From Streptococcus parasanguinis (GTDB taxonomy: Bacteria; Bacillota; Bacilli; Lactobacillales; Streptococcaceae), in the NCBI RefSeq assembly GCF_016648855.1, contig NZ_JACLQU010000004.1:62001-126000 (forward strand): a stretch of 64,000 nt of DNA, in the 5' to 3' direction. The notes under the pieces were generated by a model. It worked only from the letters and a program-made list of their open reading frames with translations. It did not search any database and was not told the origin of the DNA. Of this stretch, positions 1 to 10,272 are shown piece after piece (within the stretch, counting starts at the first letter, position 1; every line of letters starts with the position of its first letter). The translations under genes and the position numbers were made by a program.

Positions 1-459
1 AATCTTTTCATAGCCACCTCGGACTTCTGAAAAAGCTTCTTGAAAGGCTGCTAGAATGGTTTCCTTAATCTGAAATACGAAGGGATTGTACCAAGAAAAA
101 ACAACAAACTCACCATATAAGTCAACCGTAAAGCCACCAAAACCATCTCCATCTTGGTTAAAGAGACGAAAGGCCGTCGTCGTTTCATCCGCATAATAAG
201 AACGACGGTATTGCTTGGCTTTGATGAAAAGCTTTTTAAAAAAGTCTTGATCAAAAGCGACCAACTCTTGTGAAACAAACCATCCAATCCCTTTATTTTG
301 TTCAGATAAGTATCCGACTCCTAGGGATTTTCCATCTCCTGAAAGCAATTGAACCTCTTGATTCAAAGCAGGAAGTGACTCAAAATCTTGCTTTTCAAGA
401 AGGGATTGTCCTTGTTTGATTTTTGTTGCGACTTGGCGACTGACTGTGAGTTTTTTCAT
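1..459 (-). CDS. Class I SAM-dependent rRNA methyltransferase, RlmI-like (5' part only)
   Basis: The gene runs off the left edge; only its first 153 codons are here, open from the ATG at 459 to base 1. The first 75 or so residues resemble the N-terminal PUA-type RNA-binding domain of the RlmI/YccW family. The following FRLFNQDGDGFGG and VDLYG segments are the family's entry into the Rossmann methyltransferase fold. Known members methylate C5 of a cytosine in 23S rRNA; the catalytic half lies outside the window, so activity cannot be judged. The ATG follows a TGCTATAAT box by only 7 bases, so the mRNA is probably leaderless. It is divergent from ltaS. Confidence 0.75.
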   Translation of the reverse strand, partial: MKKLTVSRQVATKIKQGQSLLEKQDFESLPALNQEVQLLSGDGKSLGVGYLSEQNKGIGWFVSQELVAFDQDFFKKLFIKAKQYRRSYYADETTTAFRLFNQDGDGFGGFTVDLYGEFVVFSWYNPFVFQIKETILAAFQEAFSEVRGGYEKI

Positions 460-466
460 ATCCTCT

Positions 467-495
467 ATTATAGCAAAAGTCTGCAGTTTTCACAA
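467..495 (-). promoter_or_regulatory. Promoter of the RlmI-like gene, predicts leaderless mRNA
   Basis: On the minus strand, TTGTGA (490-495), a 17-base spacer and TATAAT (467-472) with an extended TGC (473-475). Only 7 bases separate the -10 from the ATG at 459, so the start site should fall at or one base before the ATG. AGAGGA between them is too close to the start to work as a normal ribosome-binding site. Confidence 0.65.
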
Positions 496-635
496 AGAGA
501 GGCTTTATTTACTGGAACTTTTTTTACCGTTTTATCCTAGCTTTCATCATTTAGCTTCAAATGATATAAAATGCCGGATCTTTCCTATTTCTTTCCTCTC
601 CTTTACAGTCATTTTTTTCTTTCTCCATAAAATTG

Positions 636-644
636 TGGTATACT
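636..644 (+). promoter_or_regulatory. Extended -10 promoter of ltaS
   Basis: TGGTATACT on the plus strand, about 45 bases before the GTG start of ltaS. There is no convincing -35, as is common for extended -10 promoters. The remaining intergenic sequence (473-635) is AT-rich with no recognisable gene. Confidence 0.5.
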
Positions 645-689
645 TGTATATGAAAATTTTTAGGAAATAAGACAAGGAAGTAACATTTT

Positions 690-2849
690 GTGAAAAAAAT
701 TACGAATTCGATACTCAATTTCATGAGTACCAGACTAGGATTTGTCTTGACCCTTCTGTTGCTCTACTGGTTCAAAACCATGTGGGCCTATTCAGTTGAT
801 TTTAATTTAGACATTCAGGGACCGTATCAGATTTTTCTAGCAGTGATCAACCCATTGCCGATCAGTCTGCTCTTCATTGGTCTTGCACTTTATATCAAAC
901 GAACCAAGCTCTTTTATAGTTTGGCCTTTGGGATCTACCTTCTCTTATTTATTTGGTTGATTTCCAACTCCATCTATTATCGAGAGTTTACAGACTTCGT
1001 AACGGTCAATACCATGTTGGCTTCCAGCAAGGTTTCTGCCGGTCTCGGAGCTGCTGCTTTAGAATTGTTCCGACCTTGGGATGTGATCTACATTCTAGAT
1101 TTCCCTATTCTAGCTTTCTTCTTCTTTAAGAAATGGATTCGAATGGACAATCGTCCCTTCAATAAACGAGCTAGTTTTGCGGTTACCTCTTTATCGGCTA
1201 TGCTCTTTTCGGCCAACCTTTTCCTTGCAGAAATTGACCGACCTGAGCTCTTGACTCGTGGGTTCTCAAACTACTATGTCGTTCGTGCCCTAGGCTTACC
1301 AGCCTTTCTGGGGTATAGCGCTAATCAGACCTATGCTGCCAACAAAGAACGTTCCAAAGCCTCCGAAGCAGATTTAAAACCGGTGGAAGAATATATCCAA
1401 CAGCATTATGCCAAGCCTAATCCTGAGTACTTTGGAATGGCCAAAGGCCGTAACGTCATCTACATTCACTTGGAAAGTTTCCAACAATTCTTGATCGATT
1501 ACAAGTTGAAAGTAGACGATAAAGAATATGAAGTGACACCTTTCTTAAACTCACTTTACCACTCGAAGGAAACCTTTGCCTTTTCAAACGTCTTTAACCA
1601 AGTCAAGGCAGGGAAAACGTCCGATGCTGAGACCATGATTGAAACAGGCCTCTTCGGACTCAACCAAGGTTCCTTTATGGTGAACTATGGTGGAACCAAT
1701 ACCCAACAGGCTGCACCATTTATTCTTTCAAAAAATGGTTACAACTCGAGCGCTGTTTTCCACGGGAATGCTGGAAGTTTCTGGAACCGAAATACCGCCT
1801 ATAAACAATGGGGCTACAATTACTTCTTTGATGCCAGCTACTTCACCAAACAAAACAGCAGCAATTCCTTCCAGTATGGTCTTAATGACAAATACATGCT
1901 CAAGGATTCCATCAAATACCTAGAAAGATTGCAACAGCCTTTCTATACTAAGTTCATTACGGTTTCCAACCACTATCCTTATACGACCAGCTTGTCGGGA
2001 GATGATCTTGGATTCCCACTAGCTAAAACACAGGACGAAACCATCAATGGCTACTTTGCGACCGCTAACTACCTAGATTCTTCGATCAAGGCCTTCTTTG
2101 ATTACCTGAAAGAATCTGGTCTTTACAAAAATTCCATCATCGTTCTCTATGGGGACCACTACGGAATTTCAAACTCCCGCAACCCAGCTCTTGCTCCTCT
2201 ACTTGGTAAGAACTCTGAAACGTGGTCAAGCTATGATAATGCCATGTTGCAACGCGTACCTTATATGGTAGTCATTCCAGGTATGGATAAGGGTGGCATC
2301 ATTGATACCTATGGTGGCGAAATTGATATGCTCCCAACCTTGGAACATTTGTTAGGTATTGAATCCAACAAATTCCTCCAAGTTGGTCAAGATATGCTCT
2401 CACCAGAACATGATCAAATCGTCGCCTTCCGCTCCGCTAACTACTTTGTTACTCCAGAGTATACGAGCTATAGTGGCCGGACCTATTACACCAAAACAGG
2501 TGAGGAAATCACGAACCCAGACGAAAAAACCAAGGAAGAACTGGACAAGATCAGGGAAGCTGCTAACCTGCAATTGAAGATTAGCGATAGCATCCAGACC
2601 GGTGATCTCCTTCGCTTCTTCAAGGGCAATGATCTTGGAAAAGTCGATCCAGAAGATTATTCCTACACCAATTCCTTCAAAGCATTGAAGAAGATTGAAA
2701 AGGAAAAAGGTGACAAATCAACCAGCCTTTATAACCAACGTGGCAACCAGTCCACCGTTGATCTCTTCAAGGCACCAACTTATAAAGAATTGCACCCAGA
2801 AGACGATAGTTCTTCCTCAACAGAGACCAGTAGCAGTTCTTCTAAATAA
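690..2849 (+). CDS. ltaS: Lipoteichoic acid synthase, LtaS family
   Basis: A polytopic membrane enzyme that polymerises glycerol phosphate from phosphatidylglycerol into lipoteichoic acid on the outer membrane face. Five N-terminal membrane segments lie between about residues 13 and 180. An extracellular sulfatase-like domain follows from about 250, with the metal-ligand Glu in HLES (~261), the nucleophile Thr310 in GKTSDAE, the FHGNAGSFWNRN segment, and Asp489-His490 in YGDHYG. The 719-residue length is somewhat longer than typical, because of a low-complexity Ser/Thr tail at the C-terminus. The start is GTG at 690, chosen for AGGAAG nine bases upstream. It is monocistronic and ends at a strong hairpin shared with pulA. 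Confidence 0.93.
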   Translation: MKKITNSILNFMSTRLGFVLTLLLLYWFKTMWAYSVDFNLDIQGPYQIFLAVINPLPISLLFIGLALYIKRTKLFYSLAFGIYLLLFIWLISNSIYYREFTDFVTVNTMLASSKVSAGLGAAALELFRPWDVIYILDFPILAFFFFKKWIRMDNRPFNKRASFAVTSLSAMLFSANLFLAEIDRPELLTRGFSNYYVVRALGLPAFLGYSANQTYAANKERSKASEADLKPVEEYIQQHYAKPNPEYFGMAKGRNVIYIHLESFQQFLIDYKLKVDDKEYEVTPFLNSLYHSKETFAFSNVFNQVKAGKTSDAETMIETGLFGLNQGSFMVNYGGTNTQQAAPFILSKNGYNSSAVFHGNAGSFWNRNTAYKQWGYNYFFDASYFTKQNSSNSFQYGLNDKYMLKDSIKYLERLQQPFYTKFITVSNHYPYTTSLSGDDLGFPLAKTQDETINGYFATANYLDSSIKAFFDYLKESGLYKNSIIVLYGDHYGISNSRNPALAPLLGKNSETWSSYDNAMLQRVPYMVVIPGMDKGGIIDTYGGEIDMLPTLEHLLGIESNKFLQVGQDMLSPEHDQIVAFRSANYFVTPEYTSYSGRTYYTKTGEEITNPDEKTKEELDKIREAANLQLKISDSIQTGDLLRFFKGNDLGKVDPEDYSYTNSFKALKKIEKEKGDKSTSLYNQRGNQSTVDLFKAPTYKELHPEDDSSSSTETSSSSSK

Positions 2850-2853
2850 AGAG

Positions 2854-2884
2854 AATCCCTGAGTTTTCAAACTCAGGGATTTTG
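2854..2884. terminator. Bidirectional terminator between ltaS and pulA
   Basis: A perfect 10-bp stem, AATCCCTGAG (2854-2863) with CTCAGGGATT (2872-2881), extended inwards by TTT/AAA. It lies between the converging ends of ltaS and pulA. T residues follow on the plus strand and A/T-rich sequence on the other. Confidence 0.8.
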
Positions 2885-2903
2885 TGATTTCTTTAAAAAG
2901 AAC

Positions 2904-5201
2904 TTAGTCTAGGACTTCAAAAACAGAAGCTGTTAAATTCTCCACGTAGAATGGTCGTTTATGACGACTATTCCCAACCATCAATGTCAATTTATTTGAA
3001 TTTTGGAGGTAATATGGAAGCCCGCTGACGTTGAAGATGACCAAGTACTTCTTGTCTCCTGTTAGTTCATAGATGACAAGACCGCTGGTATCAGTTGCAG
3101 ATTGGATAAAGACTTGTTGATAGATTTTATCATAGCTTTCAAGCTCTAAGACAGGAAGACTTGTCTTCAAATTGATCAAGCTTCGGATATAGGCAATTGA
3201 TTCCTTGTTTTGACTGACCAGATCCCAATTGACCTGATTCACAAAATCTGGAGCATTGTAGGAATTCATGGCCCGTTCACGATCCAAAGGGGTGATCTCA
3301 CCATCAGGACCTGTCGCTACCAATTTAGTCCTCATGAACTCTTGACCCAATTGCATAAAGGTCATGCCCTGGAAGAGCAGATTCATGGCTGTAGCAAACT
3401 CTGAGCGCTTGACCAAGCCTGCTACTTCTTCATTCGGATGAAGGGTCTGAAGCAAGTCATAAAGATTATAATTATCGTGAGCTTCCACATAATTCAAGAC
3501 CTGATTGGGACTTAAATAATTGCCAAGCTCCGCACTACCTAAAGCAGCACGTGCAACGATATTCTCCGTCGATTTTCGACTGACGAAGCCACGTTTGATG
3601 GAACCATAAACCTCAGCCCCTTTAATGGCATCGCGCTCCGTATCATTAAAGAAACCAATTCGAGGCAATTGCGCTGCATTGTCTTTCTTAGCCTTGTCTT
3701 CTGGTGCGAGACCTGTCCCCATGTCCCAGCCTTCTCCGTAAAGAAGAATGCGAGGATCTAGAGCATCCATAGCCTCCCGAATAGCATTCATCGTCCTTAC
3801 ATCATGAATGCCCATCAAATCAAAGCGGAAGCCATCGATCTGGTACTCCTTGACCCAGTGTGTGAGGGAATCAATCATGTACTTGCGGTACATTTCATGC
3901 TCACTAGCTGTTTCATTACCGACACCTGTCCCATTTTGGAAGCGACCATCTGGCTCCATCCGGTAATAATAATCGGGTACTGTATTTTGGAAAGGACCAT
4001 GCTCGGTCGAGTAGATATGATTGTAGACCACATCCATGACCACAGAAATTCCTGCCTCATGATAAGCCCGGATCATGGTTTTGAGCTCTTTCATGGTTTG
4101 TTTGGGATTGGATGGATCCGTTGAAAAACTGGTTTCTGGTGCAGAATGATTCTGAACGTCGTAACCCCAATTGTAGGTCACACGGCCTTCTTCGTCGTAC
4201 TGTTTAAAGCGATCAGAAATGGGCTGCAGTTGCACGACATTGACTCCTAACTGACGGATATAATCAAAGGCAGTTGCATCACCATGGCTATTGACGGTTC
4301 CTTCTTGGCAAGCGCCCAGATAGGTTCCACGCAAAGACTCGTCCACACCTGAAGTCGGTGATTTGGTCAAATCTCGAAGGTGCATCTCATAAATCACTGC
4401 TTGACAAGGATTGTCCAAGCGCCAAGGAGTCGCATCGGCTCCTTTTTTAGGACCCCAATCAAACTGACGATCTGCTCTTGAAAGAATGGCAGTGCGCATC
4501 CCGTCCGCTGTCGTTGCAATGCTATAAGGATCGCTCGTCACTTGAGTATGGTGTTCAAAATTCACACGATATTGATAAGCCATGCCACTTAAATTTCCTA
4601 GAAAATCTAAAATCCAAACACCTTGGGTGTTTTCTGGGTGGTAGCTAGACTCTTGTTTGCCACGCGTCATCGGCATGCTCTTCCAGATAGGCGCATCCAG
4701 CTCGGTTGATTGATAGAGCAACAATTCAACTTTCTTGGCAGTAGGTGCCCATAGTTTAAAGCAATGCTCCCCTTCTTCCTCCCGATGACCGAGCCATCCT
4801 TGATACGCCCATTTAGCATCAAACTCTCTAGGGTGCATCGCCATATCGTAGGCATGAGGCTGACGATGGCTGTATGCATGACTCGTCAAAGCAGCTTGCA
4901 AAGAATAATAGACTGTATCGTCTCCATCAAGAATCCACACTTCTCGAACATGCCCTTCTGGTAAGAGTTCGATTTCAAAATCACGGGTTTTGGTGAGCCA
5001 ATCTCCTTCTTTAACCAAGACATGACCCCGGCTCAAGGCATCCTCACTCTCGTATACCAGATTTCCCTCTACTCCAAAATAATCCAACTTGGAGAAAGAG
5101 ACTGATTTTCCTTCTACTTGATCCTGCCATTGCCACATATCATAGGCAAAATAATTTCCTTTTTGCTTATGAAAATGAAGCTTTACATGGTATTGTCGCA
5201 T
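2904..5201 (-). CDS. pulA: Type I pullulanase, intracellular (GH13)
   Basis: Hydrolyses alpha-1,6 bonds of pullulan, glycogen or maltodextrin branches. Its 765 residues have no signal peptide or sortase motif, so it is a cytoplasmic enzyme unlike the large surface pullulanases of streptococci. An N-terminal beta domain (1-150) and a CBM48-like segment (FKLWAPTAKKVELLLY) precede the GH13 barrel. YNWGYD is the type I signature. The catalytic residues appear as Asp461 in DGFRFD, Glu490 in YGEGWD and Asp576 in EAHDN. It lies 78 bp downstream of the lipid kinase gene and may be co-transcribed; a hairpin lies in the gap. Confidence 0.93.
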   Translation of the reverse strand: MRQYHVKLHFHKQKGNYFAYDMWQWQDQVEGKSVSFSKLDYFGVEGNLVYESEDALSRGHVLVKEGDWLTKTRDFEIELLPEGHVREVWILDGDDTVYYSLQAALTSHAYSHRQPHAYDMAMHPREFDAKWAYQGWLGHREEEGEHCFKLWAPTAKKVELLLYQSTELDAPIWKSMPMTRGKQESSYHPENTQGVWILDFLGNLSGMAYQYRVNFEHHTQVTSDPYSIATTADGMRTAILSRADRQFDWGPKKGADATPWRLDNPCQAVIYEMHLRDLTKSPTSGVDESLRGTYLGACQEGTVNSHGDATAFDYIRQLGVNVVQLQPISDRFKQYDEEGRVTYNWGYDVQNHSAPETSFSTDPSNPKQTMKELKTMIRAYHEAGISVVMDVVYNHIYSTEHGPFQNTVPDYYYRMEPDGRFQNGTGVGNETASEHEMYRKYMIDSLTHWVKEYQIDGFRFDLMGIHDVRTMNAIREAMDALDPRILLYGEGWDMGTGLAPEDKAKKDNAAQLPRIGFFNDTERDAIKGAEVYGSIKRGFVSRKSTENIVARAALGSAELGNYLSPNQVLNYVEAHDNYNLYDLLQTLHPNEEVAGLVKRSEFATAMNLLFQGMTFMQLGQEFMRTKLVATGPDGEITPLDRERAMNSYNAPDFVNQVNWDLVSQNKESIAYIRSLINLKTSLPVLELESYDKIYQQVFIQSATDTSGLVIYELTGDKKYLVIFNVSGLPYYLQNSNKLTLMVGNSRHKRPFYVENLTASVFEVLD

Positions 5202-5232
5202 AACATTTTCCTATTTCCAATTTGATACCGAA

Positions 5233-5267
5233 GGAACCATTCGCTCGTGAAACACGTATATGGTTCC
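5233..5267. other. Inverted repeat between dagK and pulA
   Basis: GGAACCAT (5233-5240) and ATGGTTCC (5260-5267) are exact inverted repeats. CGTG/CACG pair inside the loop. No T-run follows on either strand, so this is not a standard terminator. It may be an operator or an mRNA structure just ahead of pulA. Function unknown. Confidence 0.4.
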
Positions 5268-5279
5268 AACTATTTGTTT

Positions 5280-6242
5280 TTATTCTTCAGATGTATGAAC
5301 CAATGCATCGTTGTTGATTTCATCAATATTCGCAAAGAATTCCAAGTGATTATGAAAGACTTCCAATTCAACTGGAGTATCTCCCCCATATTCGCCATCT
5401 AGATTGATGCGGAATGGTTGAGCATTTTTCCCTAACATTTCGATCGACAACTTCTTGGTCTTGAGATATTCTACATTTTCATCGTGCACATGCTTGCCTC
5501 CATTAATGGCCTGAATCATCAAGGACAACATGTTAAAGAGCTTAGCAGTTTTTACGATAATCAAGGTGAAGTTTCCATCATCGAGCTTAGCATCTGGTGC
5601 GACACTTTCAAAACCAGCAATGGAGTTGGTCAAGGCCACGAAAATCATAGACGCTGGCCCTTCAAAGACATCATTGTCATGCTCAATCCGCACCTTACGA
5701 GCCTTGTTTCGCGGCAACATTTTAGCAGCTTCTGCCACATAGGCAAAGTAACCCAAGCGAGATTTAACACTACTTGGAACACTGAAGGTCAATTCTGTCA
5801 TGGTTCCTGCTGCAGCAATGTTGATGAAATACTTGCTGCCATAGGCACGACCAATATCCATCTGAATGGTTTGGTTTTTTTCTATAATGCGGGCAGCTGC
5901 CACAGGATCTCCCATCGGGATCTTCAAGGCACGCGCATAGTCATTGGTGGTACCGGTCGGGATAAAGGCCATCTGCGGACGATTTTCCAGACCTGCAACC
6001 CCATTGACCACTTCGTTAATCGTACCATCTCCACCAGCAGCAATGATTAAATCAAAGCCTGCTTTTGCGGCTCTTTCTGCTTCATTTTGGGCAGAAAATG
6101 GTTCTGGAGTCGTTTGATAAGCGCTGGTTTCATAGCCCACGTCTTCGAGTACGTCCAAGACTTCCGCAATATTTTTCTTGATAATTTCTTGCCCAGAGGT
6201 CGGATTATAAATTAAACGGGCTTTTTTGATTCGTTCTACCAT
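5280..6242 (-). CDS. dagK: Diacylglycerol kinase family lipid kinase (DgkB/YegS type)
   Basis: The 320-residue soluble kinase has the diacylglycerol kinase catalytic signature GGDGT at residues 70-74 (IIAAGGDGTINEVVNG) and the N-terminal IYNPTSG segment. The family phosphorylates diacylglycerol. In Gram-positives this recycles the diacylglycerol left by lipoteichoic acid synthesis, which fits ltaS about 3 kb away. It starts 9 bases after ligA ends and probably shares its transcript. Lipid specificity cannot be read from the sequence. Confidence 0.88.
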   Translation of the reverse strand: MVERIKKARLIYNPTSGQEIIKKNIAEVLDVLEDVGYETSAYQTTPEPFSAQNEAERAAKAGFDLIIAAGGDGTINEVVNGVAGLENRPQMAFIPTGTTNDYARALKIPMGDPVAAARIIEKNQTIQMDIGRAYGSKYFINIAAAGTMTELTFSVPSSVKSRLGYFAYVAEAAKMLPRNKARKVRIEHDNDVFEGPASMIFVALTNSIAGFESVAPDAKLDDGNFTLIIVKTAKLFNMLSLMIQAINGGKHVHDENVEYLKTKKLSIEMLGKNAQPFRINLDGEYGGDTPVELEVFHNHLEFFANIDEINNDALVHTSEE

Positions 6243-6251
6243 AAAGATCCT

Positions 6252-8225
<1,974 letters not shown>

Positions 8226-8269
8226 TAAAATCTTAATTTAGCCTTGAATTTACTGCATTCTTAGCATTA

Positions 8270-8450
8270 AAAAAAGGGGCTGGGACAAAAGTCCTAGCCT
8301 CTCAATTATTTTTGGATTGTCGAGCAAGACGCAGCGGTTGAGTGGGCTCTACTACGCTGATTTCATCAGCTTTTACAGCCCTACTCAACTGTGCGGAGGT
8401 GGGACGACGAAATCGAATTCTAACGAATTACCGATTTCTGTCCCACTCTC
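8270..8450 (-). repeat. Three-hairpin intergenic repeat, copy 1 (downstream of queT)
   Basis: Read on the minus strand, three hairpins follow one another. Hairpin A: GTGGGACAGAAATCG with CGATTTCGTCGTCCCAC. Hairpin B: CAGTTGAGT with ACTCAAC, nested GGGCT/AGCCC and GCTGAT/ATCAGC. Hairpin C: GGCTAGGAC with GTCCCAGCC, then a run of T. It starts 3 bases after the queT stop, so it forms that gene's 3' end and hairpin C acts as terminator. It is nearly identical to copy 2 at 10810-10984. Confidence 0.85.
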
Positions 8451-8453
8451 TTC

Positions 8454-8963
8454 TTATTTTGTAAAATCGATCCGTTTAGAAAGTTGATTGATCACAATCG
8501 CTCCAAAAATCAAGGATGCGAATTCACCCAATCCCATAGTAAACCAGTTATAGAAGAATGGTTGGCCTTGAAGGTAGTATAGTTCCAAGGCAATCGTAAA
8601 CATGGAGATGGAAAAGAAAATCGCAAACAAGAAATGGTCCAAGCGAATAAGACCGTCAAACAAGAACTTGTTTTTGAATCGACCAAATAGAATGAGTCCA
8701 AGTCCTAAGAAGACAAAGGTTGAACCTCCACCGACAAAGACATCGATCCATCCAAAACTAAATAAGTTTGCAATCATACAACCAAGCGTCACCGCAATCA
8801 AGTACTTCTTATTGTAAAAAGCTAAGAAATTCATCATTTCCGAAACACGGAATTGATAGCCATAGTAGGCCATAGCGTTGAGAGGTGGGGTAATGGTCAA
8901 TACGATATAAATCGCAGCAACAATGGCAATTTGTGCCATATCACGAGCAGTTAACTGTTTCAT
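8454..8963 (-). CDS. queT: QueT family queuosine-precursor transporter
   Basis: A 169-residue membrane protein of the QueT family, the substrate-binding subunit of an ECF transporter that imports a queuosine precursor such as preQ1. About five or six hydrophobic helices are visible, with the characteristic N-terminal AAIYIVLT and the YYGYQFRVSEMMNFLAFY segment. ECF partner subunits are not nearby and would be the shared EcfA/EcfT module. The preQ1-II riboswitch in its leader supports the substrate call directly. It is a single-gene unit ending in repeat copy 1. Confidence 0.93.
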   Translation of the reverse strand: MKQLTARDMAQIAIVAAIYIVLTITPPLNAMAYYGYQFRVSEMMNFLAFYNKKYLIAVTLGCMIANLFSFGWIDVFVGGGSTFVFLGLGLILFGRFKNKFLFDGLIRLDHFLFAIFFSISMFTIALELYYLQGQPFFYNWFTMGLGEFASLIFGAIVINQLSKRIDFTK

Positions 8964-8968
8964 CTATT

Positions 8969-9051
8969 CTCCTTTAGCGGTTTTCCCGCGTGTAATATGC
9001 TTGGCGAAAGGATCTTAAGCACCAAGGGTTGAAGGTTTGATTTCTTCAACC
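8969..9051 (-). promoter_or_regulatory. preQ1-II riboswitch upstream of queT
   Basis: The minus strand reads CTTGGTGCTTAAG, then CGCCAAGCATATTACACGCG, then AACCGCTAAAGGAG, matching the class II preQ1 aptamer. CTTGG (9022-9026) pairs with CCAAG, and GCGG/CCGC forms the following stem. The AAAGGAG ribosome-binding site (8969-8975) is part of the aptamer, so ligand binding should block translation. An optional 5' hairpin (GGTTGAAG/CTTCAACC, 9027-9051) precedes the core, as in many members. Confidence 0.92.
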
Positions 9052-9056
9052 TTTCA

Positions 9057-9065
9057 AGTATAGCA
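9057..9065 (-). promoter_or_regulatory. Extended -10 promoter of queT
   Basis: TGCTATACT on the minus strand, placing the start site just before the 5' hairpin of the riboswitch. It is back-to-back with the gtrA-like promoter on the plus strand. Confidence 0.6.
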
Positions 9066-9080
9066 TATTTTGAGGTTTTA

Positions 9081-9089
9081 TGGTAGACT
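9081..9089 (+). promoter_or_regulatory. Extended -10 of the gtrA-like gene, predicts leaderless mRNA
   Basis: TGGTAGACT on the plus strand is followed by only GAATTT and then the ATG at 9096. No Shine-Dalgarno sequence precedes the ATG. The expected start site is the A of the start codon. Confidence 0.45.
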
Positions 9090-9095
9090 GAATTT

Positions 9096-9539
9096 ATGAA
9101 AACACTAATTAAAAAATTTTTTGATAATGAGATTTTATCCTATCTCTTTTTTGGAGTTGCCACAACCATTGTTTCCGTCGGAACCCGCCTCTTCATCTAT
9201 CATGTGTCTCGTGACGAACGATTAGCGACCGCAATTGGAAACATTGCCGGGATCCTCTTTGCCTTTGCAACCAACGATACCATTGTCTTTAAACAAGAAA
9301 GAAAGGGCTGGTTTCAGCGCTTGATCCGATTTGCAATTGCGCGCTCTGGGACCTTTATTCTAGATATGGCCTTGACTGAGATTTTTGTCAAGCAGTTCCC
9401 AGGAATTATCGGGCAATTTGTCCACAATAACAAGAGCCAGATCAATCTGATTGAAACCCTCTTTGCACAAGTGGCCATTGTGGTCCTCAATTACGTCTTT
9501 AGTAAACTCTTTGTCTTTAAAAATAAAAACAAGGCTTGA
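9096..9539 (+). CDS. GtrA family membrane protein
   Basis: A 147-residue protein with four predicted membrane helices (about 14-32, 42-60, 80-96 and 118-138). It has the GtrA-family start SYLFFGVATTIVSVGTRLFIY and conserved FAFATNDTIVFK and NYVFSKLFVFK segments. GtrA-like proteins are thought to help move undecaprenyl-linked sugars across the membrane. The glycosyltransferases they serve are not adjacent here, though GtrB-like enzymes occur at 36-42 kb, so that link is speculative. It is a single gene with its own promoter and terminator. Confidence 0.8.
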   Translation: MKTLIKKFFDNEILSYLFFGVATTIVSVGTRLFIYHVSRDERLATAIGNIAGILFAFATNDTIVFKQERKGWFQRLIRFAIARSGTFILDMALTEIFVKQFPGIIGQFVHNNKSQINLIETLFAQVAIVVLNYVFSKLFVFKNKNKA

Positions 9540-9558
9540 AACGATTGTTTCAAGCCTT
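9531..9558. terminator. Bidirectional terminator after the gtrA-like gene
   Basis: A perfect 12-bp stem, AAGGCTTGAAAC (9531-9542) with GTTTCAAGCCTT (9547-9558), loop GATT. It overlaps the TGA of the gtrA-like gene and faces the end of the B3/4 gene. Confidence 0.85.
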
Positions 9559-9564
9559 ATTCTT

Positions 9565-10272
9565 TTAAACTTCTATACTTGCTTGCTCTGCACTTAATTG
9601 ATAGATGGTGCCTTCAACCCCAAAATAATCCTTAGCTAGATCTTTCAATTCCTGCATGGCTGTTTGTGCCCGTTTGGCCTGCTCCTCGTTGATGGCTTCA
9701 ATGACCAAAATAGCGTCCTTGGTATCTTCAGTTAGCATGGTTCTTTGAGCCTCACGCCAATTCAAACAACGACAAACGGCGCCTTCTTGGTCGTAGTAGA
9801 TGATCTCCCCTTCCAAAGCTGGAGCATCTTCTTCAGCACCTAATGGAAAGAAAGGTTCGCCTCCTTTCGCTTGACCTAGAGAGAGTCCACCCACCAATTT
9901 ATCCATATCTTCTCCCCCACAAGGAAGGGCATAAGCCATCGACACGCTATTGTAAAGATCCACCAAAGGATTAATCGGATAGAATTCACGTCCCTGGTGA
10001 ACCCGTTTTAAGAGTGCTTCGATTGAAGATCGGGCTCCTTTTTTTGTTTTAAACTTGCTAAAAGCTTGGCGCCACTCTTGAACGAACTCACTCTGGGTAT
10101 AGTTTTCTTCATCGATAAACTCCCATGCTCGCTTGGCATCCTTGTCCAACAATTCTTTGAAATAAGGATCCTTGGCTTCATCTACTGTATTATCAATACC
10201 ATACAAGGACATCACTGTAATTCTAGCTGTTGGAAATAAATCCCAAAATGCTTGATCGACTGTCACTTTCAT
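9565..10272 (-). CDS. B3/4 domain-containing protein
   Basis: A 235-residue soluble protein matching the stand-alone B3/4 domain family (COG3382). That domain otherwise sits in the beta subunit of phenylalanyl-tRNA synthetase next to the editing region. The recognisable core is PINPLVDLYNSVSMAYALPCGGEDMDKL, followed by a conserved GEIIYYDQEGAVCRCLNWREAQRTML stretch. The role is unproven; tRNA or aminoacyl-tRNA binding is a family-based guess. Its start overlaps the MarR gene by 4 bases, so the two are translationally coupled and probably under MarR control. Confidence 0.75.
   Translation of the reverse strand: MKVTVDQAFWDLFPTARITVMSLYGIDNTVDEAKDPYFKELLDKDAKRAWEFIDEENYTQSEFVQEWRQAFSKFKTKKGARSSIEALLKRVHQGREFYPINPLVDLYNSVSMAYALPCGGEDMDKLVGGLSLGQAKGGEPFFPLGAEEDAPALEGEIIYYDQEGAVCRCLNWREAQRTMLTEDTKDAILVIEAINEEQAKRAQTAMQELKDLAKDYFGVEGTIYQLSAEQASIEV

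Noticed and set aside
51..287. Minus-strand frame of 78 codons at the left edge
   Set aside because: It lies in a different frame inside the longer open RlmI-like gene (459 to the edge), which has a coherent protein sequence and a promoter.
5484..6050. Plus-strand frame of 188 codons opposite the lipid kinase
   Set aside because: It is antisense to a clear dagK gene with the GGDGT motif; its translation has no family character.
8339..8430. Hairpin-rich sequence considered as a CRISPR or tRNA-like element
   Set aside because: No regular spacers and no cloverleaf; the two near-identical copies and the third diverged one define a dispersed repeat instead.
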